Assembly: GCF_001458195.1 (NCBI RefSeq)
Contig: NZ_CYPU01000007.1
Span: 62,001-126,000 of the forward strand
From: Ruegeria atlantica
GTDB lineage: Bacteria > Pseudomonadota > Alphaproteobacteria > Rhodobacterales > Rhodobacteraceae
Direction of reading: 5' to 3'
DNA: 64,000 nucleotides
The notes beneath the pieces are model-generated. The model searched no databases, was not told the origin of the DNA, and saw nothing but the letters and a program-made list of their open reading frames with translations. The position numbers and the translations under genes are program-made. This document shows positions 29,305 to 39,246 of this stretch, in pieces. Numbering within the stretch: the first letter of the stretch is position 1; each line of letters begins with the position of its first letter.

Positions 29305-30294
29305 ATGATCCTTATGCGCTTGTTTGCACCGCTGCTTTTCCTATTCCTGCCCGCCGCCGTACAGGCCGCATGCGAAGGGAATGATCTGAGGCCGGGACTT
29401 AGCCCTGCGGTAAAGTCCGAACTGCAACAGGCAGTGGCCGATATCCCGTTTCCCGAAGGTAATCACTGGATCGCGTCCAAGGGCGACACGATCCTGCACC
29501 TTGTTGGTACGTTGCATGCCAATGACCCACGCATGGACGCAGTGGTCGAACGGCTAACGCCGGCCATCAGCGATGCGGACGCGTTTTATTTCGAGGTAAC
29601 GCAGGAAGAAATGGACGCGTTCGAACAAGACCTGGCCAAGGACATGAGCCCGGTGATGATCACCTCGGGACCCAGCCTGATTGACCTGATGTCCGAGGAG
29701 GACTGGTCTGCCCTGTCTGACGGGTTATCCGAACGCGGTATCCCTGGCTGGATGGCAGCCAAAATGCGGCCTTGGTTTCTAAGCATGATGCTGGGCATCC
29801 CCCCGTGCATGATGCAGGACCCCACTGCAAACCACGGGATGGACGCCCGTCTGGATCAGCTGGCTGACGAATTGGGCATCCCCAAACGCTCGCTTGAACA
29901 GATTGCCGATCTTATGAGTATGTTCGACAGCCACCCCATCGAAAAGCAGGTCCAGTCCCTTGTGCGGATGGCCAGCGCCATGGGCGGCAGCGAGGATCAA
30001 CTGGCGACGATGGCCAACGCCTACCTAGAAGAGAAGCATGTCGAAATTATCCAGCTCACCCGCCTGCAGGGCTTGGAAGACTCGGGTCTGCCGCCCGAGG
30101 TTTTCGACGAGGAATGGAACGATTTCGAACAAAAACTTCTGGTCGAGCGCAACAGCAACTGGATGCAGAAAATTCTGAACATTCAGGACCAAACTGTCGT
30201 GATCGCGGTCGGTGCCGGGCATCTTGGGGGCGACTACGGGCTGCTGAACCAATTGCAACAGACTGGGTACACCCTGACCCGCGCCCCGTTCTGA
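29305..30294 (+). CDS. TraB/GumN family protein
   Basis: A 329-residue secreted or periplasmic protein with signal peptide (MRLFAPLLFLFLPAAVQAA). The TraB/GumN fold is related to a metalloprotease; the family's HLVGTLHANDPRM motif (about residue 60, GTxH) and the late GAGHLGG motif are in place. The role in bacteria is unclear. The start is ATG 29305, or 29314. It is followed by the pyrophosphatase gene after about 105 bases. Confidence 0.88.
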   Translation: MILMRLFAPLLFLFLPAAVQAACEGNDLRPGLSPAVKSELQQAVADIPFPEGNHWIASKGDTILHLVGTLHANDPRMDAVVERLTPAISDADAFYFEVTQEEMDAFEQDLAKDMSPVMITSGPSLIDLMSEEDWSALSDGLSERGIPGWMAAKMRPWFLSMMLGIPPCMMQDPTANHGMDARLDQLADELGIPKRSLEQIADLMSMFDSHPIEKQVQSLVRMASAMGGSEDQLATMANAYLEEKHVEIIQLTRLQGLEDSGLPPEVFDEEWNDFEQKLLVERNSNWMQKILNIQDQTVVIAVGAGHLGGDYGLLNQLQQTGYTLTRAPF

Positions 30295-30400
30295 CCCACC
30301 TCGATTTCAGACCAACCGTCGCAGCGTAAACACTGTCGGGTGACAACCCCGGCGGACCGCCCTATAAGGCGCGCAAAATGATCACCATCAGGACGCTGAC

Positions 30401-31321
30401 ATGACAACGCTCGTATTTGGACATAAATCCCCCGACACCGACTCCACAGGTTCACCTATCCTGTGGTCATGGTACCTGAACGAAATCAAAGGCGAACAGG
30501 CTGAGCCGGTTTTGCTGGGCGAACCCAACACCGAAGCGGCATTCCTGCTGCAGCGCTGGGACCTGTCAAAGCCGCGCGTCATCGAGGACGTGGCCGAGGG
30601 CGCACCGGTAGTCATCGTGGACACCAACAACCCGGCCGAGCTGCCAGCTAGCGTAAACAGCGCCGACATCCGCGCAATCATCGACCACCACAAGCTGGTT
30701 GGTGGCCTGGAAACCAAAGGCCCGATCGACATCACCGTGCGCCCGCTGGCCTGCACGGCGACCATCATGATGGACCTGATCGGTGACGACGCCGCCAAGA
30801 TGCCCGACGCCATCAAAGCCGCCGCACTGACCTGCATCCTGTCGGATACTCTGGAATTCCGCTCGCCCACCACCACCGCACATGACCGCGCAGTGGCCGA
30901 GAAGCTGGCTGCCGAGCTGGGTCTGGACGTCGCGACCTATGCCGCGGAAATGTTCGCGGCCAAATCGGATGTGTCGTCTTTCTCGGACGCCGAACTGATC
31001 CGCATGGACAGCAAGGAATATGAGGTCGACGGTACCAAGTTCCGCGTTTCGGTTCTGGAAACCACCGCACCGGGCGTTGTACTGGACCGTAAGGCCAGCC
31101 TGGCGGGTTCGATGGCTGACGTAGCAAAGGAAGACGGCGTTGATCAGGTTCTGCTGTTCGTGGTCGATATCCTGAACGAAGAGGCCACTCTGCTGGTACC
31201 CAACGATCTGGTCAAAAGCGTCGCCGAAAAGAGCTTTGGCGCTAGCGTGGATGGCGATGCCGTGGTCCTGCCCGGCATCATGAGCCGCAAAAAGCAGATC
31301 ATTCCGAACCTAAAGGTTTGA
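30401..31321 (+). CDS. ppaC: Manganese-dependent inorganic pyrophosphatase
   Basis: A 306-residue DHH-family (family II) pyrophosphatase, which hydrolyses pyrophosphate. It opens with FGHKSPDTDSTGSPI (metal His and Asp), has VIVDTNNPAEL and the DHH block IIDHHKLVGG, and a C-terminal domain with SRKKQIIP. Length and order match the family. It is monocistronic with a strong terminator. Confidence 0.95.
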   Translation: MTTLVFGHKSPDTDSTGSPILWSWYLNEIKGEQAEPVLLGEPNTEAAFLLQRWDLSKPRVIEDVAEGAPVVIVDTNNPAELPASVNSADIRAIIDHHKLVGGLETKGPIDITVRPLACTATIMMDLIGDDAAKMPDAIKAAALTCILSDTLEFRSPTTTAHDRAVAEKLAAELGLDVATYAAEMFAAKSDVSSFSDAELIRMDSKEYEVDGTKFRVSVLETTAPGVVLDRKASLAGSMADVAKEDGVDQVLLFVVDILNEEATLLVPNDLVKSVAEKSFGASVDGDAVVLPGIMSRKKQIIPNLKV

Positions 31322-31343
31322 CGCTGACAAACATCCCAACCGA

Positions 31344-31370
31344 AAGGCGCCCCACCCGGGCGCCTTTTTT
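31344..31370 (+). terminator. Intrinsic terminator after ppaC
   Basis: AAGGCGCCC and GGGCGCCTT form a perfect stem around a 5-base loop, followed by six T. Confidence 0.9.
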
Positions 31371-31455
31371 CTTTGCTACTAATGTTTTGCGCGAACGGTA
31401 TCCGTTGGTAGTCTGACATCAATAGCCAGACAGCGAATTGGGTCAGACGACGTTC

Positions 31456-32526
31456 ATGAGTTCCCGCAAGTTCAGCACCACACGCGACATCCTGAGATTT
31501 GAAGGCAAGGACAAATCTGCCTATTGGCGGCGGTTTGCCATGCTTCTGACGTTATCCGTGGTGATTGCCACGATGGGCATGCTGCGAGATTCCAGTGCGG
31601 TCGTCATTGCCGCAATGCTTGTTGCGCCATTGATGACCCCGATCCTTGGGGTTGCAGCGGCGATGGTGATGGGATGGCTGGGTCGCGCGTTTAAACTGGC
31701 TTTGATTGTCTGCGGTGCCGCGGTAATCAGCGTCTTGCTGGCGTGGCTTCTTGTCTATGTCGCAGACGTCCCGCGCGGCATTCTGATCCCCGATCAGGTT
31801 CTGGCCAGAACGGATCCGGGAACCGAGGATCTGATCGTTGCGCTGGCCGCCGGAGTGGCCGCAGCTTACGTTCAAATCAACCGGTCCGAGGCCAGCCTGC
31901 TTCCCGGTGCAGCCATCGGGGTGTCCTTGGTGCCACCTCTGTCTGCTTCGGGTGTGTTGCTGTATTTCGACGAGCCCGCCGAGGCCTATGAGGCCGGTCT
32001 TCTTTTTGCCACCAACCTTGGAGCGATCATTCTGTCGGCCTGCGCGGTTTACATCGTATATGCAGCGCGGGCGGTGGTGTTTAGCAAGGGTCGGCGCAAG
32101 CTGAACTTCACCGCAAGCGTGGTGGTGACACTGGCATTCCTAGCCTTCGTTGTCCTTCAACTGGGAAAGTCGACCTACAACCGTTACCTCGAAACCCGGA
32201 CCGAGGCGCAGTTGGCGCAAACGATCCGGGACTGGGCCGATCCGGTGTCGGTCGAGATCATCCGCGTGGACGTGAATGCCAAACGCAAACACGCCGATAT
32301 TTGGCTGATCGTGGACCTTCCGATTGAAGCCGCTTACAAAGTATCCTCGATCGCCGGTTTGCTGCCCGAGACCTTGCGCGACACGCCTTTGGTCGACGTA
32401 CTTCAGAAGGAACTGGGGCCGGGTTATCTGGTCGTAGTGAGTTTCCAGAACAGGATCGGCGCACAGATCATATTGGGCACCGAAAACGTCCAACAAGCAC
32501 CCGATGTCGAAGAAATCGTCGAATGA
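31456..32526 (+). CDS. DUF389 family membrane protein
   Basis: A 356-residue membrane protein of the DUF389 (TIGR00341-like) family. About six to seven transmembrane helices start near residue 30 (YWRRFAMLLTLSVVIATMGML), with the conserved AMLVAPLMTPILG motif and LPGAAIGVSLVPPLSASG. The last 110 residues are soluble. Function is unknown. The start is ATG 31456; a TTG at 31438 would add 6 residues. Confidence 0.82.
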   Translation: MSSRKFSTTRDILRFEGKDKSAYWRRFAMLLTLSVVIATMGMLRDSSAVVIAAMLVAPLMTPILGVAAAMVMGWLGRAFKLALIVCGAAVISVLLAWLLVYVADVPRGILIPDQVLARTDPGTEDLIVALAAGVAAAYVQINRSEASLLPGAAIGVSLVPPLSASGVLLYFDEPAEAYEAGLLFATNLGAIILSACAVYIVYAARAVVFSKGRRKLNFTASVVVTLAFLAFVVLQLGKSTYNRYLETRTEAQLAQTIRDWADPVSVEIIRVDVNAKRKHADIWLIVDLPIEAAYKVSSIAGLLPETLRDTPLVDVLQKELGPGYLVVVSFQNRIGAQIILGTENVQQAPDVEEIVE

Positions 32527-32635
32527 CACGATCAGACACACCGTGTTCGACCCGCAATTGGTATTGCGGGATGGCCAAGAGGTGAAAGCTTTGCCATAGC
32601 TGTCACAACTCAGAATTTCAGGTCCCGAGGCTCCC

Positions 32636-33511
32636 ATGACCCAGATCATCCACACGCTTTCCGAGATTTCAGGCCGCTACAAGGCACTGTTCGTTGACCT
32701 GTGGGGATGCGTTCACAACGGCATCACTGCCTATCCCGATGCGGTCGCGGCTTTGCAAAACTACCGGGCGCAAGGCGGGATCGTTGTGCTGGTCACCAAC
32801 TCACCCAAACCGCGTGCTGGCGTGGCTGAGCAGCTTGGGCAGTTCAATGTCCCCGCAGATGCCTATGACACCATCGCCACCAGCGGGGACTCGGCCCGGT
32901 CCGCCATGTTCCGTGGGGCGGTTGGTGAAAAAGTCTATTTCATGGGGGAATGGGAACGCGACGCGGGTTTCTTTGAGCCGCTGAAAATACTACACCATCC
33001 GATCCACATCGAACGTGTCCCGCTGGATGAGGCCGAAGGGATCGTCTGCTGCGGGCCGTTCGACCCAATGGCGGATCCGGCGGTCAATCGCGCCGATTTC
33101 CTCTATGCCAAGCAGAAAGGCATGAAGCTGCTCTGCGCCAACCCCGACATCGTTGTTGACCGGGGCGAGATACGCGAATGGTGCGCGGGCGCGTTGGCGA
33201 AGCTGTATACCGAGATGGGAGGCGAGAGCCTGTATTTCGGAAAACCCCACCCCCCGATCTATGATCTTGCGCGGCGCAGGCTGCAGGAATTGGGTCATGA
33301 CATCCCTGATGGCGACATTCTTGTGATCGGCGACGGACCACATACGGACATTCTGGGCGGTATGGGCGAAGGGATTGATTCTCTGTTCATCTCGGGTGGT
33401 TTGGCCGCAGCGGAAACAAAAACTGAGCATCATCCGCATCATGAATCCCTAAGTGACTATATTGCAAAGGAAAAAATCAATCCTACCTACACAATCGGTC
33501 GATTGAGGTAG
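32636..33511 (+). CDS. HAD superfamily hydrolase, TIGR01459 subfamily
   Basis: A 291-residue HAD phosphatase-type protein of subclass IIA. The first motif reads FVDLWGCVHNG, where the second Asp of the usual DxD is Trp, as is common in this subfamily, so catalysis may differ from standard HAD phosphatases. Motif II is LVTNSPKPR; motifs III/IV are YFGKPHPPIYDLA and LVIGDGPHTDI. Substrate unknown. It is followed by the MaoC gene 100 bases later. Confidence 0.88.
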   Translation: MTQIIHTLSEISGRYKALFVDLWGCVHNGITAYPDAVAALQNYRAQGGIVVLVTNSPKPRAGVAEQLGQFNVPADAYDTIATSGDSARSAMFRGAVGEKVYFMGEWERDAGFFEPLKILHHPIHIERVPLDEAEGIVCCGPFDPMADPAVNRADFLYAKQKGMKLLCANPDIVVDRGEIREWCAGALAKLYTEMGGESLYFGKPHPPIYDLARRRLQELGHDIPDGDILVIGDGPHTDILGGMGEGIDSLFISGGLAAAETKTEHHPHHESLSDYIAKEKINPTYTIGRLR

Positions 33512-33611
33512 TCAAAAAAGACTTGATTTTCTGCAGCTGCGAAGTAATAAAGTTGCCAAACCGGGGCGACTTGAGTTGTTTTGTTGCCCTTTGAACTCGA
33601 GTGAGGGCGAC

Positions 33612-34055
33612 ATGTTGGATAATCTTCCACGCGGCACGATCTGTATTGAAGACATCGAGATGGGCATGACCCGCCACCTGCGCAAAGTGGTGACGGACGA
33701 AGATATCGAGATGTTCGCGCAGGTATCAACGGACCGAAACCCCGTTCACCTGGACGACGACTATGCTCGCGACACAATCTTCGAAGGCCGTATCGCCCAC
33801 GGCATGCTGACGGCGGGCCTGATCTCAGCCGTGATTGGTGAACAACTGCCGGGCCACGGCACGGTCTATATGGGGCAGTCGCTCAAATTCCTGGCGCCCG
33901 TGCGCCCTGGCGACATGGTCTATGCAGAGGTCAAAGTGATCGATATTGATTTTGCCAAGCGTCGCGTGAAGCTGGATTGTCACTGTGCGGTCGATGGCAA
34001 AAAGGTGCTGGTAGGCGAAGCCATGGTTTTGGCCCCTTCACGCAAGTTCGACTGA
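33612..34055 (+). CDS. MaoC family (R)-specific enoyl-CoA hydratase-like protein
   Basis: A 147-residue hotdog-fold dehydratase. The hydratase 2 motif is clear: FAQVSTDRNPVHLDDDYA with Asp and His, then FEGRIAHGMLTAGLIS. Proteins of this length (PhaJ type) hydrate enoyl-CoA to (R)-3-hydroxyacyl-CoA and can feed polyhydroxyalkanoate. The start is ATG 33612 after GAGGGCGAC. A clear terminator follows. Confidence 0.9.
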   Translation: MLDNLPRGTICIEDIEMGMTRHLRKVVTDEDIEMFAQVSTDRNPVHLDDDYARDTIFEGRIAHGMLTAGLISAVIGEQLPGHGTVYMGQSLKFLAPVRPGDMVYAEVKVIDIDFAKRRVKLDCHCAVDGKKVLVGEAMVLAPSRKFD

Positions 34056-34079
34056 AGCCTCGATACATCTATCCTTTTG

Positions 34080-34107
34080 AAGGGCACTGGGAATGGTGCC
34101 CTTTTTT
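34080..34107 (+). terminator. Intrinsic terminator after the MaoC gene
   Basis: AAGGGCAC and GTGCCCTT pair around TGGGAATG, followed by TTTTTT. Confidence 0.88.
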
Positions 34108-34171
34108 GTTGCGCGGCATTTGTACCAATCAGGTGCTTGAACCCGGTCACCAGTCCCGCTAGGCAAGCTAC

Positions 34172-35104
34172 ATGCAGATCATCCGTGATTTCCAGTTTGT
34201 CGAGCCAGAAGACCGCGGTGCCAGTGTGGCAATCGGGAACTTTGATGGCGTGCATGTTGGCCATCAGTCGGTGATTGAACTTGCACAAAGCGTGGCCCCG
34301 GATGCTCCGCTTGGTGTTCTGACGTTCGAGCCTCACCCTCGCGAGTACTTTGCACCCGATGCCCCACCTTTTCGTCTGATGCGCGGAAACGCACGTGCGC
34401 ACCGGTTGGAGAAACTGGGTGTACAAAAGCTGTACGAATTGCCGTTCAATGCAGCGCTTGCCGGTCTGACGCCCGAAGGCTTTGCCCGCAATGTCATCTG
34501 CGAGGGACTTGGTCTATCGCACGTCGTGGTCGGCGCGGATTTCTGTTTCGGCAAAGGGCGCAGTGGCACCGCCGAAGATATGGCCCGGTTCGGGCAAGAG
34601 ATGGGGTTTGGCGTCACCATTGCACCGCTGATGGAACGGTCTGACGATGTGGTATCCTCGACTGGTATCCGCACCGCGCTGACCGATGGCCGCCCCCGCG
34701 ACGCAGCGGCAATGCTGGGCCATTGGCACCGCGTCGAGGGCGAAGTGATCGGCGGCGAACAACGCGGGCGCGAGCTTGGGTTCCCCACCGCGAATATGTC
34801 CATCGAAGGGTTGCACCCGCCAAAATTTGGCGTCTATGCGGTGCTGGTCGATGTGCTCGACGGACCTCATCAGGGCAGCTATCACGGCGCCTCCTCGGTT
34901 GGCGTACGGCCTATGTTCAACGGAGAGGTTCCGAATATCGAGACCTTCCTGTTCGATTTCTCAGGCGATCTGTATGGTTCGACCCTGTCCGTCGGCCTGG
35001 TCGAATACCTGCGCCCTGAGATGACGTTTGACGGGCTGGATGCCCTGATCGCGCAGATGGATGCCGATTGCGACAAGGCCCGCACCCTGTTGGCCGCGCT
35101 ATGA
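34172..35104 (+). CDS. ribF: Bifunctional riboflavin kinase / FAD synthetase
   Basis: Phosphorylates riboflavin to FMN and adenylates FMN to FAD. The 310 residues begin with the nucleotidyltransferase part (AIGNFDGVHVGHQSVI), with RTALTDGRPRDAAAMLGHW in the middle, and the kinase part opens at about residue 190 (GRELGFPTANMS) with GVYAVLV. No FMN riboswitch is visible in the 60 bases upstream. The stop overlaps the next start (ATGA). Confidence 0.96.
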   Translation: MQIIRDFQFVEPEDRGASVAIGNFDGVHVGHQSVIELAQSVAPDAPLGVLTFEPHPREYFAPDAPPFRLMRGNARAHRLEKLGVQKLYELPFNAALAGLTPEGFARNVICEGLGLSHVVVGADFCFGKGRSGTAEDMARFGQEMGFGVTIAPLMERSDDVVSSTGIRTALTDGRPRDAAAMLGHWHRVEGEVIGGEQRGRELGFPTANMSIEGLHPPKFGVYAVLVDVLDGPHQGSYHGASSVGVRPMFNGEVPNIETFLFDFSGDLYGSTLSVGLVEYLRPEMTFDGLDALIAQMDADCDKARTLLAAL

Positions 35105-35574
35105 CCACCGATCCGATCGATCGCAAAGGCCTTGGCCCGCGGTTCTGGGAACGCAAACCGCTAACCAAGATGAACCAGCGCGAATGGGAAGCCTTGTGCG
35201 ACGGCTGCGGCAAATGCTGCCTGAACAAGCTTGAGGATGAGGACACCGGCGAGGTCGCCCTCACCTGCGTCGCCTGCCGTCTGCTGGACGATGAGACCTG
35301 CCGCTGCACACAGTACGACATCCGCCACCAATTCGTCCCGGAATGCATCGTGATGAAGCCCAACAACATCGACGATCACGCCTATTGGCTGCCCCAAACC
35401 TGCGCCTATCGACTGCTGTGGGAGGGGAAACCGCTGTACGAATGGCATCCCCTGATATCAGGTACACCGGACAGCGTGCACGCAGCTGGCATGTCAGTTC
35501 AGGGGCGCACGGTGTCCGAATTCGAAACCCCCTTGGAAGAGTGGGAAGACTATATCATTGAGGAACCCAGCTGA
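35101..35574 (+). CDS. YcgN family cysteine cluster protein (UPF0260)
   Basis: A 157-residue cytoplasmic protein with the YcgN cysteine pattern: LCDGCGKCCLNKLEDEDTG, then LTCVACRLLDDETCRCTQY and ECIVM. The cysteines probably bind metal. Function unknown. It is coupled to ribF by ATGA and to the aldolase by a one-base overlap (TGATG). Confidence 0.9.
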   Translation: MTTDPIDRKGLGPRFWERKPLTKMNQREWEALCDGCGKCCLNKLEDEDTGEVALTCVACRLLDDETCRCTQYDIRHQFVPECIVMKPNNIDDHAYWLPQTCAYRLLWEGKPLYEWHPLISGTPDSVHAAGMSVQGRTVSEFETPLEEWEDYIIEEPS

Positions 35575-36608
35575 TGTATTTCGCCTCTGACAATTCCGGT
35601 CCGGTTCACCCACAGGTCATGGCCGCGTTGAACGAAGCCAATCAGGGCTATCAAATGGCCTATGGCGCGGACACCCTGATGAACGAAGTGCGCGATCGTA
35701 CTCGCGGAATCTTCGAAGCGCCAGGGGCCGCAGTTTATCTGGTGGCCACCGGGACAGCCGCGAATTCGCTGGCTCTGGCGACACTCTCAAACCCATGGGA
35801 AACCGTGTTCTGTTCACCCGTCGCGCATATCCACGAGGATGAATGCAACGCGCCCGAGTTCTATAGCGGCGCAAAGCTGACACTGGTGCCGGGCGGCGAC
35901 AAGATGGAGCCCGCAGCGCTGCGTCGCTCGATTTTGGCCGAAGAAACACGTGGCGTGCACGGCCCCCAGCGTGGGCCCGTGTCGATCACTCAGGTGACAG
36001 AGCGTGGCTCGGTTTACTCACTGGCCGAGTTGCAGGCGCTGTGCAGTATCGCCAAAGAATACGACCTGCCAGTTCATCTGGATGGTGCCCGGTTCACTAA
36101 CGCATTGGTCGCGCTTAATTGCGCGCCCGCTGAGATGACGTGGAAAGCGGGCGTCGATGCGGTCAGCTTTGGCGGCACCAAGAACGGGTTGATGGGTGTC
36201 GAAGCGGTAGTTTTCTTTGACGAATCCAAGGCCTGGGAATTCGAACTGCGGCGCAAGCGAGGTGCGCATCTGTTCTCCAAGCATCGTTACTTGTCCGCCC
36301 AGATGGCCGCATATCTGAACGGTGATCTGTGGCTGCAGATGGCGCGACAAGCCAACGCCAACTGCGCGCATCTGGCCGATGGTCTACGCGGCAAAGGCGC
36401 AACCTTTCTACATGAGCCGCAAGCCAACATGATCTTTGCGCAGTTTTCGCGCGCGCGTCACAAGCAGTTGCACCAAGCGGGTGCGGTTTATCATCTGTGG
36501 GGCGCAGAGCTGGACGGTGCGGATGACGACGAGATCCTGGCCTGCCGACTGGTCTGCGACTGGTCGATCAACTCAGATGATATCGACCGGTTCATCGGCT
36601 TGTTGTGA
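35574..36608 (+). CDS. ltaE: Low-specificity threonine aldolase
   Basis: A 344-residue PLP enzyme that splits threonine or allo-threonine to glycine and acetaldehyde. FASDNSGPVHPQVMAALNEAN opens it; PLP-binding Lys is in SFGGTKNGLMG (about residue 200), and HLDGARFTNA is present. It ends the ribF-ycgN-ltaE coupled unit. It converges with the esterase-like gene at 36648. Confidence 0.92.
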   Translation: MYFASDNSGPVHPQVMAALNEANQGYQMAYGADTLMNEVRDRTRGIFEAPGAAVYLVATGTAANSLALATLSNPWETVFCSPVAHIHEDECNAPEFYSGAKLTLVPGGDKMEPAALRRSILAEETRGVHGPQRGPVSITQVTERGSVYSLAELQALCSIAKEYDLPVHLDGARFTNALVALNCAPAEMTWKAGVDAVSFGGTKNGLMGVEAVVFFDESKAWEFELRRKRGAHLFSKHRYLSAQMAAYLNGDLWLQMARQANANCAHLADGLRGKGATFLHEPQANMIFAQFSRARHKQLHQAGAVYHLWGAELDGADDDEILACRLVCDWSINSDDIDRFIGLL

Positions 36609-36647
36609 TTTCAGGGATTAGGGGCGTCATCCTGTCCACAACATGGT

Positions 36648-37460
36648 TCAGGATAGACCACCCCAAAACTTTCGAATGACGGCAGCCGTCTGATTCGGTT
36701 GAGTGATTGGGACCATGTGGTCAGCACCCGAAACAACACCCGTTCCGGCATTGGGAAGCCGCCGGGCAAGACCTTCTCCGATCGCGGGCATGACGGGGTG
36801 CGTCTCAGACCCGCTCAGGATCAGAACCGGCATAGATGCGCGGTCGAGAACGCCAGGGTTCAGCATCCCCTTCTGATCAAGGAACAAAGCGTCATCAACG
36901 GCGGGCACAACGTGAATACCACGGATCATTCCCGCGCGTGTCCGCTCTGGCAATTCGGGCCATCGTGGGCCGTCCTGTGCGCCCCACATCCGGTTGAACA
37001 AACGGGCGGCCTGCTCAAAATTTCCGGCCGCGAGCGCATCAGAGACAGGTTTCGCCTCTTCATCATGTTGCCGCACCAAATCGGGCGTGTCCTGAATCGC
37101 AACCGCAAAGAACACTGGCTCGATCAGGACCGCACTGCGGACCAGGTCCGGAAACTCGACAGCCAGCCGAAGGGCTAGCATCCCGCCAAAGGAATGCCCG
37201 ATCACATCCATCGGTTCGGTCAGATGCGCGGCCGACAGTTGGGTCACTTGGTCAAAGAAATCCCCGCGCCCATCCCAATCCGCGCTGCGGCCATGGGACG
37301 GCATGTCGGGGGCCGTAAATGTCGCCTCGCCCTCTAGAGCCGTCGCCAGCCCCGACCACGCCCCGGAATGCGCGATTGTGCAGTGCAGGGCGAGCACCTC
37401 GCGCGCGCCCTGCCCCAACGTTCTGACAAAAGTGTTGTCTGCCAGGGGGGTGTCCCTCAC
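36648..37460 (-). CDS. Alpha/beta hydrolase (esterase-like)
   Basis: A 270-residue single-domain alpha/beta hydrolase without signal peptide. VLALHCTIAHSGAW is the oxyanion turn, the nucleophile elbow is GHSFGGML (about residue 93), and GSETHP and the late GADHMVPITQP carry acid and His. Substrate unknown. The start overlaps the isomerase stop by 4 bases, so the two are co-translated and may share a degradation step. Confidence 0.87.
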   Translation of the reverse strand: MRDTPLADNTFVRTLGQGAREVLALHCTIAHSGAWSGLATALEGEATFTAPDMPSHGRSADWDGRGDFFDQVTQLSAAHLTEPMDVIGHSFGGMLALRLAVEFPDLVRSAVLIEPVFFAVAIQDTPDLVRQHDEEAKPVSDALAAGNFEQAARLFNRMWGAQDGPRWPELPERTRAGMIRGIHVVPAVDDALFLDQKGMLNPGVLDRASMPVLILSGSETHPVMPAIGEGLARRLPNAGTGVVSGADHMVPITQPNQTAAVIRKFWGGLS

Positions 37461-38059
37461 CCCTTCAGTTCCGACATATGGCGGTCCAGATCATCCAGCC
37501 GGTCCTGCCCCCAGAACCGCTGATCGTCTTCGGTGATGTAAAACGGCGCGCCAAATACACCGCGATCCACGGCCTCTTCCAGATTGGCGGCATAAGTTTC
37601 CGCGCCCACCAGAAGGCCGCTATCCGCCAGCCCTGGATTGAAACCGGCCTTTGTCAGGCAATCGCGGATCACATCGTCCTGCGCGATGTCTTTCTCCTCG
37701 GCCCAACAGGCCCGCACGAAGGAATGCGCAAGTTTGCCAACATCCCCTGACCCGTCCTTGATCGCAGCGATGATCGCATAGGATGACGGCGCCGCATTGG
37801 TCGGCCAATGCGCGGGTTGTAGATTGAATTCCATACCAAGTTGCTTGGACTGTCGCTGTAGTTCCTGCGCCCGATATTCGATCCGAGAAATATGGCGGTC
37901 TTTGGGTGGAGTGCCCCCCGTACGCCCAAACAGGGCGACAATATCCAGCGGTTTGTAGTTGATCGTTGCGCCATGTTTCGCCGCAACCTCTTCCAACCGC
38001 ATACCCGCCAGATAGGTATAGGGCGAGAGTGTCGCAAAATAGTAGTCAATCTGGGTCAT
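37457..38059 (-). CDS. 2-hydroxychromene-2-carboxylate isomerase-type DsbA-family protein
   Basis: A 200-residue thioredoxin-fold glutathione S-transferase of the kappa/HCCA isomerase type. YYFATLSPYTYLAGMRLEEVA is the N-terminal strand-turn (Ser in place of Cys), and FGAPFYITEDDQRFWGQDRL is the family's C-terminal motif. The true enzyme isomerises hydroxychromene carboxylate in naphthalene breakdown; no other aromatic pathway genes are near. The start at 38059 is preferred to ATG 38176, which lies toward prs. Confidence 0.88.
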   Translation of the reverse strand: MTQIDYYFATLSPYTYLAGMRLEEVAAKHGATINYKPLDIVALFGRTGGTPPKDRHISRIEYRAQELQRQSKQLGMEFNLQPAHWPTNAAPSSYAIIAAIKDGSGDVGKLAHSFVRACWAEEKDIAQDDVIRDCLTKAGFNPGLADSGLLVGAETYAANLEEAVDRGVFGAPFYITEDDQRFWGQDRLDDLDRHMSELKG

Positions 38060-38166
38060 CTGCACTTTCTCCGCTGCGTTATCTTTGCTGGACGTTAGAC
38101 CCGTGCTAAGCGGTGTCAACATCACGAATCTGTCACATTGCCATTGCTGCCCGGGGACCTCAGCCG

Positions 38167-39186
38167 ATGCCGACACTCAACGAACCCAAGCTTATCGCTG
38201 GGAACGCCAACCTTCCTCTTGCCGAATCCATCTCGCGACGCATGAGCCTGTATCGCGGCGTCGATCAGAATCTTGTCGATGCGCGGGTCGAGCGCTTCAA
38301 TGACGGCGAGATTTTCGTCGAAGTTTTCGAAAACGTGCGCGGCGAGGATATGTTCATTGTCCAACCGACGTCGAATCCGGCGAATGACAACCTGATGGAG
38401 CTGCTGATCATCGCTGACGCGCTGCGTCGGTCTTCCGCACAGCGTATCACCGCCGTGATCCCCTATTTTGGTTACGCCCGTCAGGACCGCCGCACCAAGG
38501 CGCGGACGCCAATCAGCGCCAAGCTGGTGGCCAACATGCTGACCGGTGCCGGGATCGAGCGGATCCTGACCATGGACCTGCACGCAGCGCAGATTCAGGG
38601 GTTCTTCGACATGCCAGTCGACAACCTTTATGCATCGCCGATTTTTGCGCTGGATGTGAAACACCAGTTCCAGGACAATCTGGACGAGCTTATGGTCGTA
38701 TCGCCTGACGTCGGCGGCGTGGCCCGCGCGCGGGAGCTTGCCAAGCGCATCAACGCCCCCCTGTCGATCGTGGACAAGCGTCGCGAAAAGGCTGGCGAAG
38801 TGGCTGAGATGACAGTGATTGGCGACGTCAAAGACAAGATCTGCCTGATCGTCGACGACATGTGCGACACTGCTGGTACGCTATGCAAGGCCGCTCAGGT
38901 CCTGCAGGATAACGGCGCGAAGGAAGTGCACTCCTATATCACCCACGGTGTCATGAGCGGCCCGGCGGTCGAACGTGTGACGAATTCGGTGATGAAATCT
39001 CTGGTGCTGACCGACACGATCCAGCCTACTAAAGAGATCACCAACGCCAAGAACATCCGCATCGTGCCAACCGCGCCTATTTTCACTCAGGCGATCCTGA
39101 ACATCTGGAACGGAACAAGCGTGTCTTCATTGTTCGAGGACAAGACACTGACACCGATCTACGAGTCGATGTATCACATGGACTGA
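38167..39186 (+). CDS. prs: Ribose-phosphate pyrophosphokinase
   Basis: Makes PRPP from ribose 5-phosphate and ATP for nucleotide, histidine and tryptophan synthesis; 339 residues. [21 protein letters not shown] is the N-terminal site, [19 protein letters not shown] the regulatory loop, [11 protein letters not shown] the dimer motif, and [13 protein letters not shown] the PRPP-binding loop. The start is ATG 38167. A perfect terminator follows, before rpiB. Confidence 0.96.
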   Translation: MPTLNEPKLIAGNANLPLAESISRRMSLYRGVDQNLVDARVERFNDGEIFVEVFENVRGEDMFIVQPTSNPANDNLMELLIIADALRRSSAQRITAVIPYFGYARQDRRTKARTPISAKLVANMLTGAGIERILTMDLHAAQIQGFFDMPVDNLYASPIFALDVKHQFQDNLDELMVVSPDVGGVARARELAKRINAPLSIVDKRREKAGEVAEMTVIGDVKDKICLIVDDMCDTAGTLCKAAQVLQDNGAKEVHSYITHGVMSGPAVERVTNSVMKSLVLTDTIQPTKEITNAKNIRIVPTAPIFTQAILNIWNGTSVSSLFEDKTLTPIYESMYHMD

Positions 39187-39193
39187 CCGAGTT

Positions 39194-39219
39194 GGGCGGC
39201 GTAACAGCCGCCCTTTTTT
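39194..39219 (+). terminator. Intrinsic terminator after prs
   Basis: GGGCGGC and GCCGCCC pair around GTAACA, followed by TTTTTT. Confidence 0.92.
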
Positions 39220-39246
39220 GTCAACACAGCAAGACAGGACGTACCC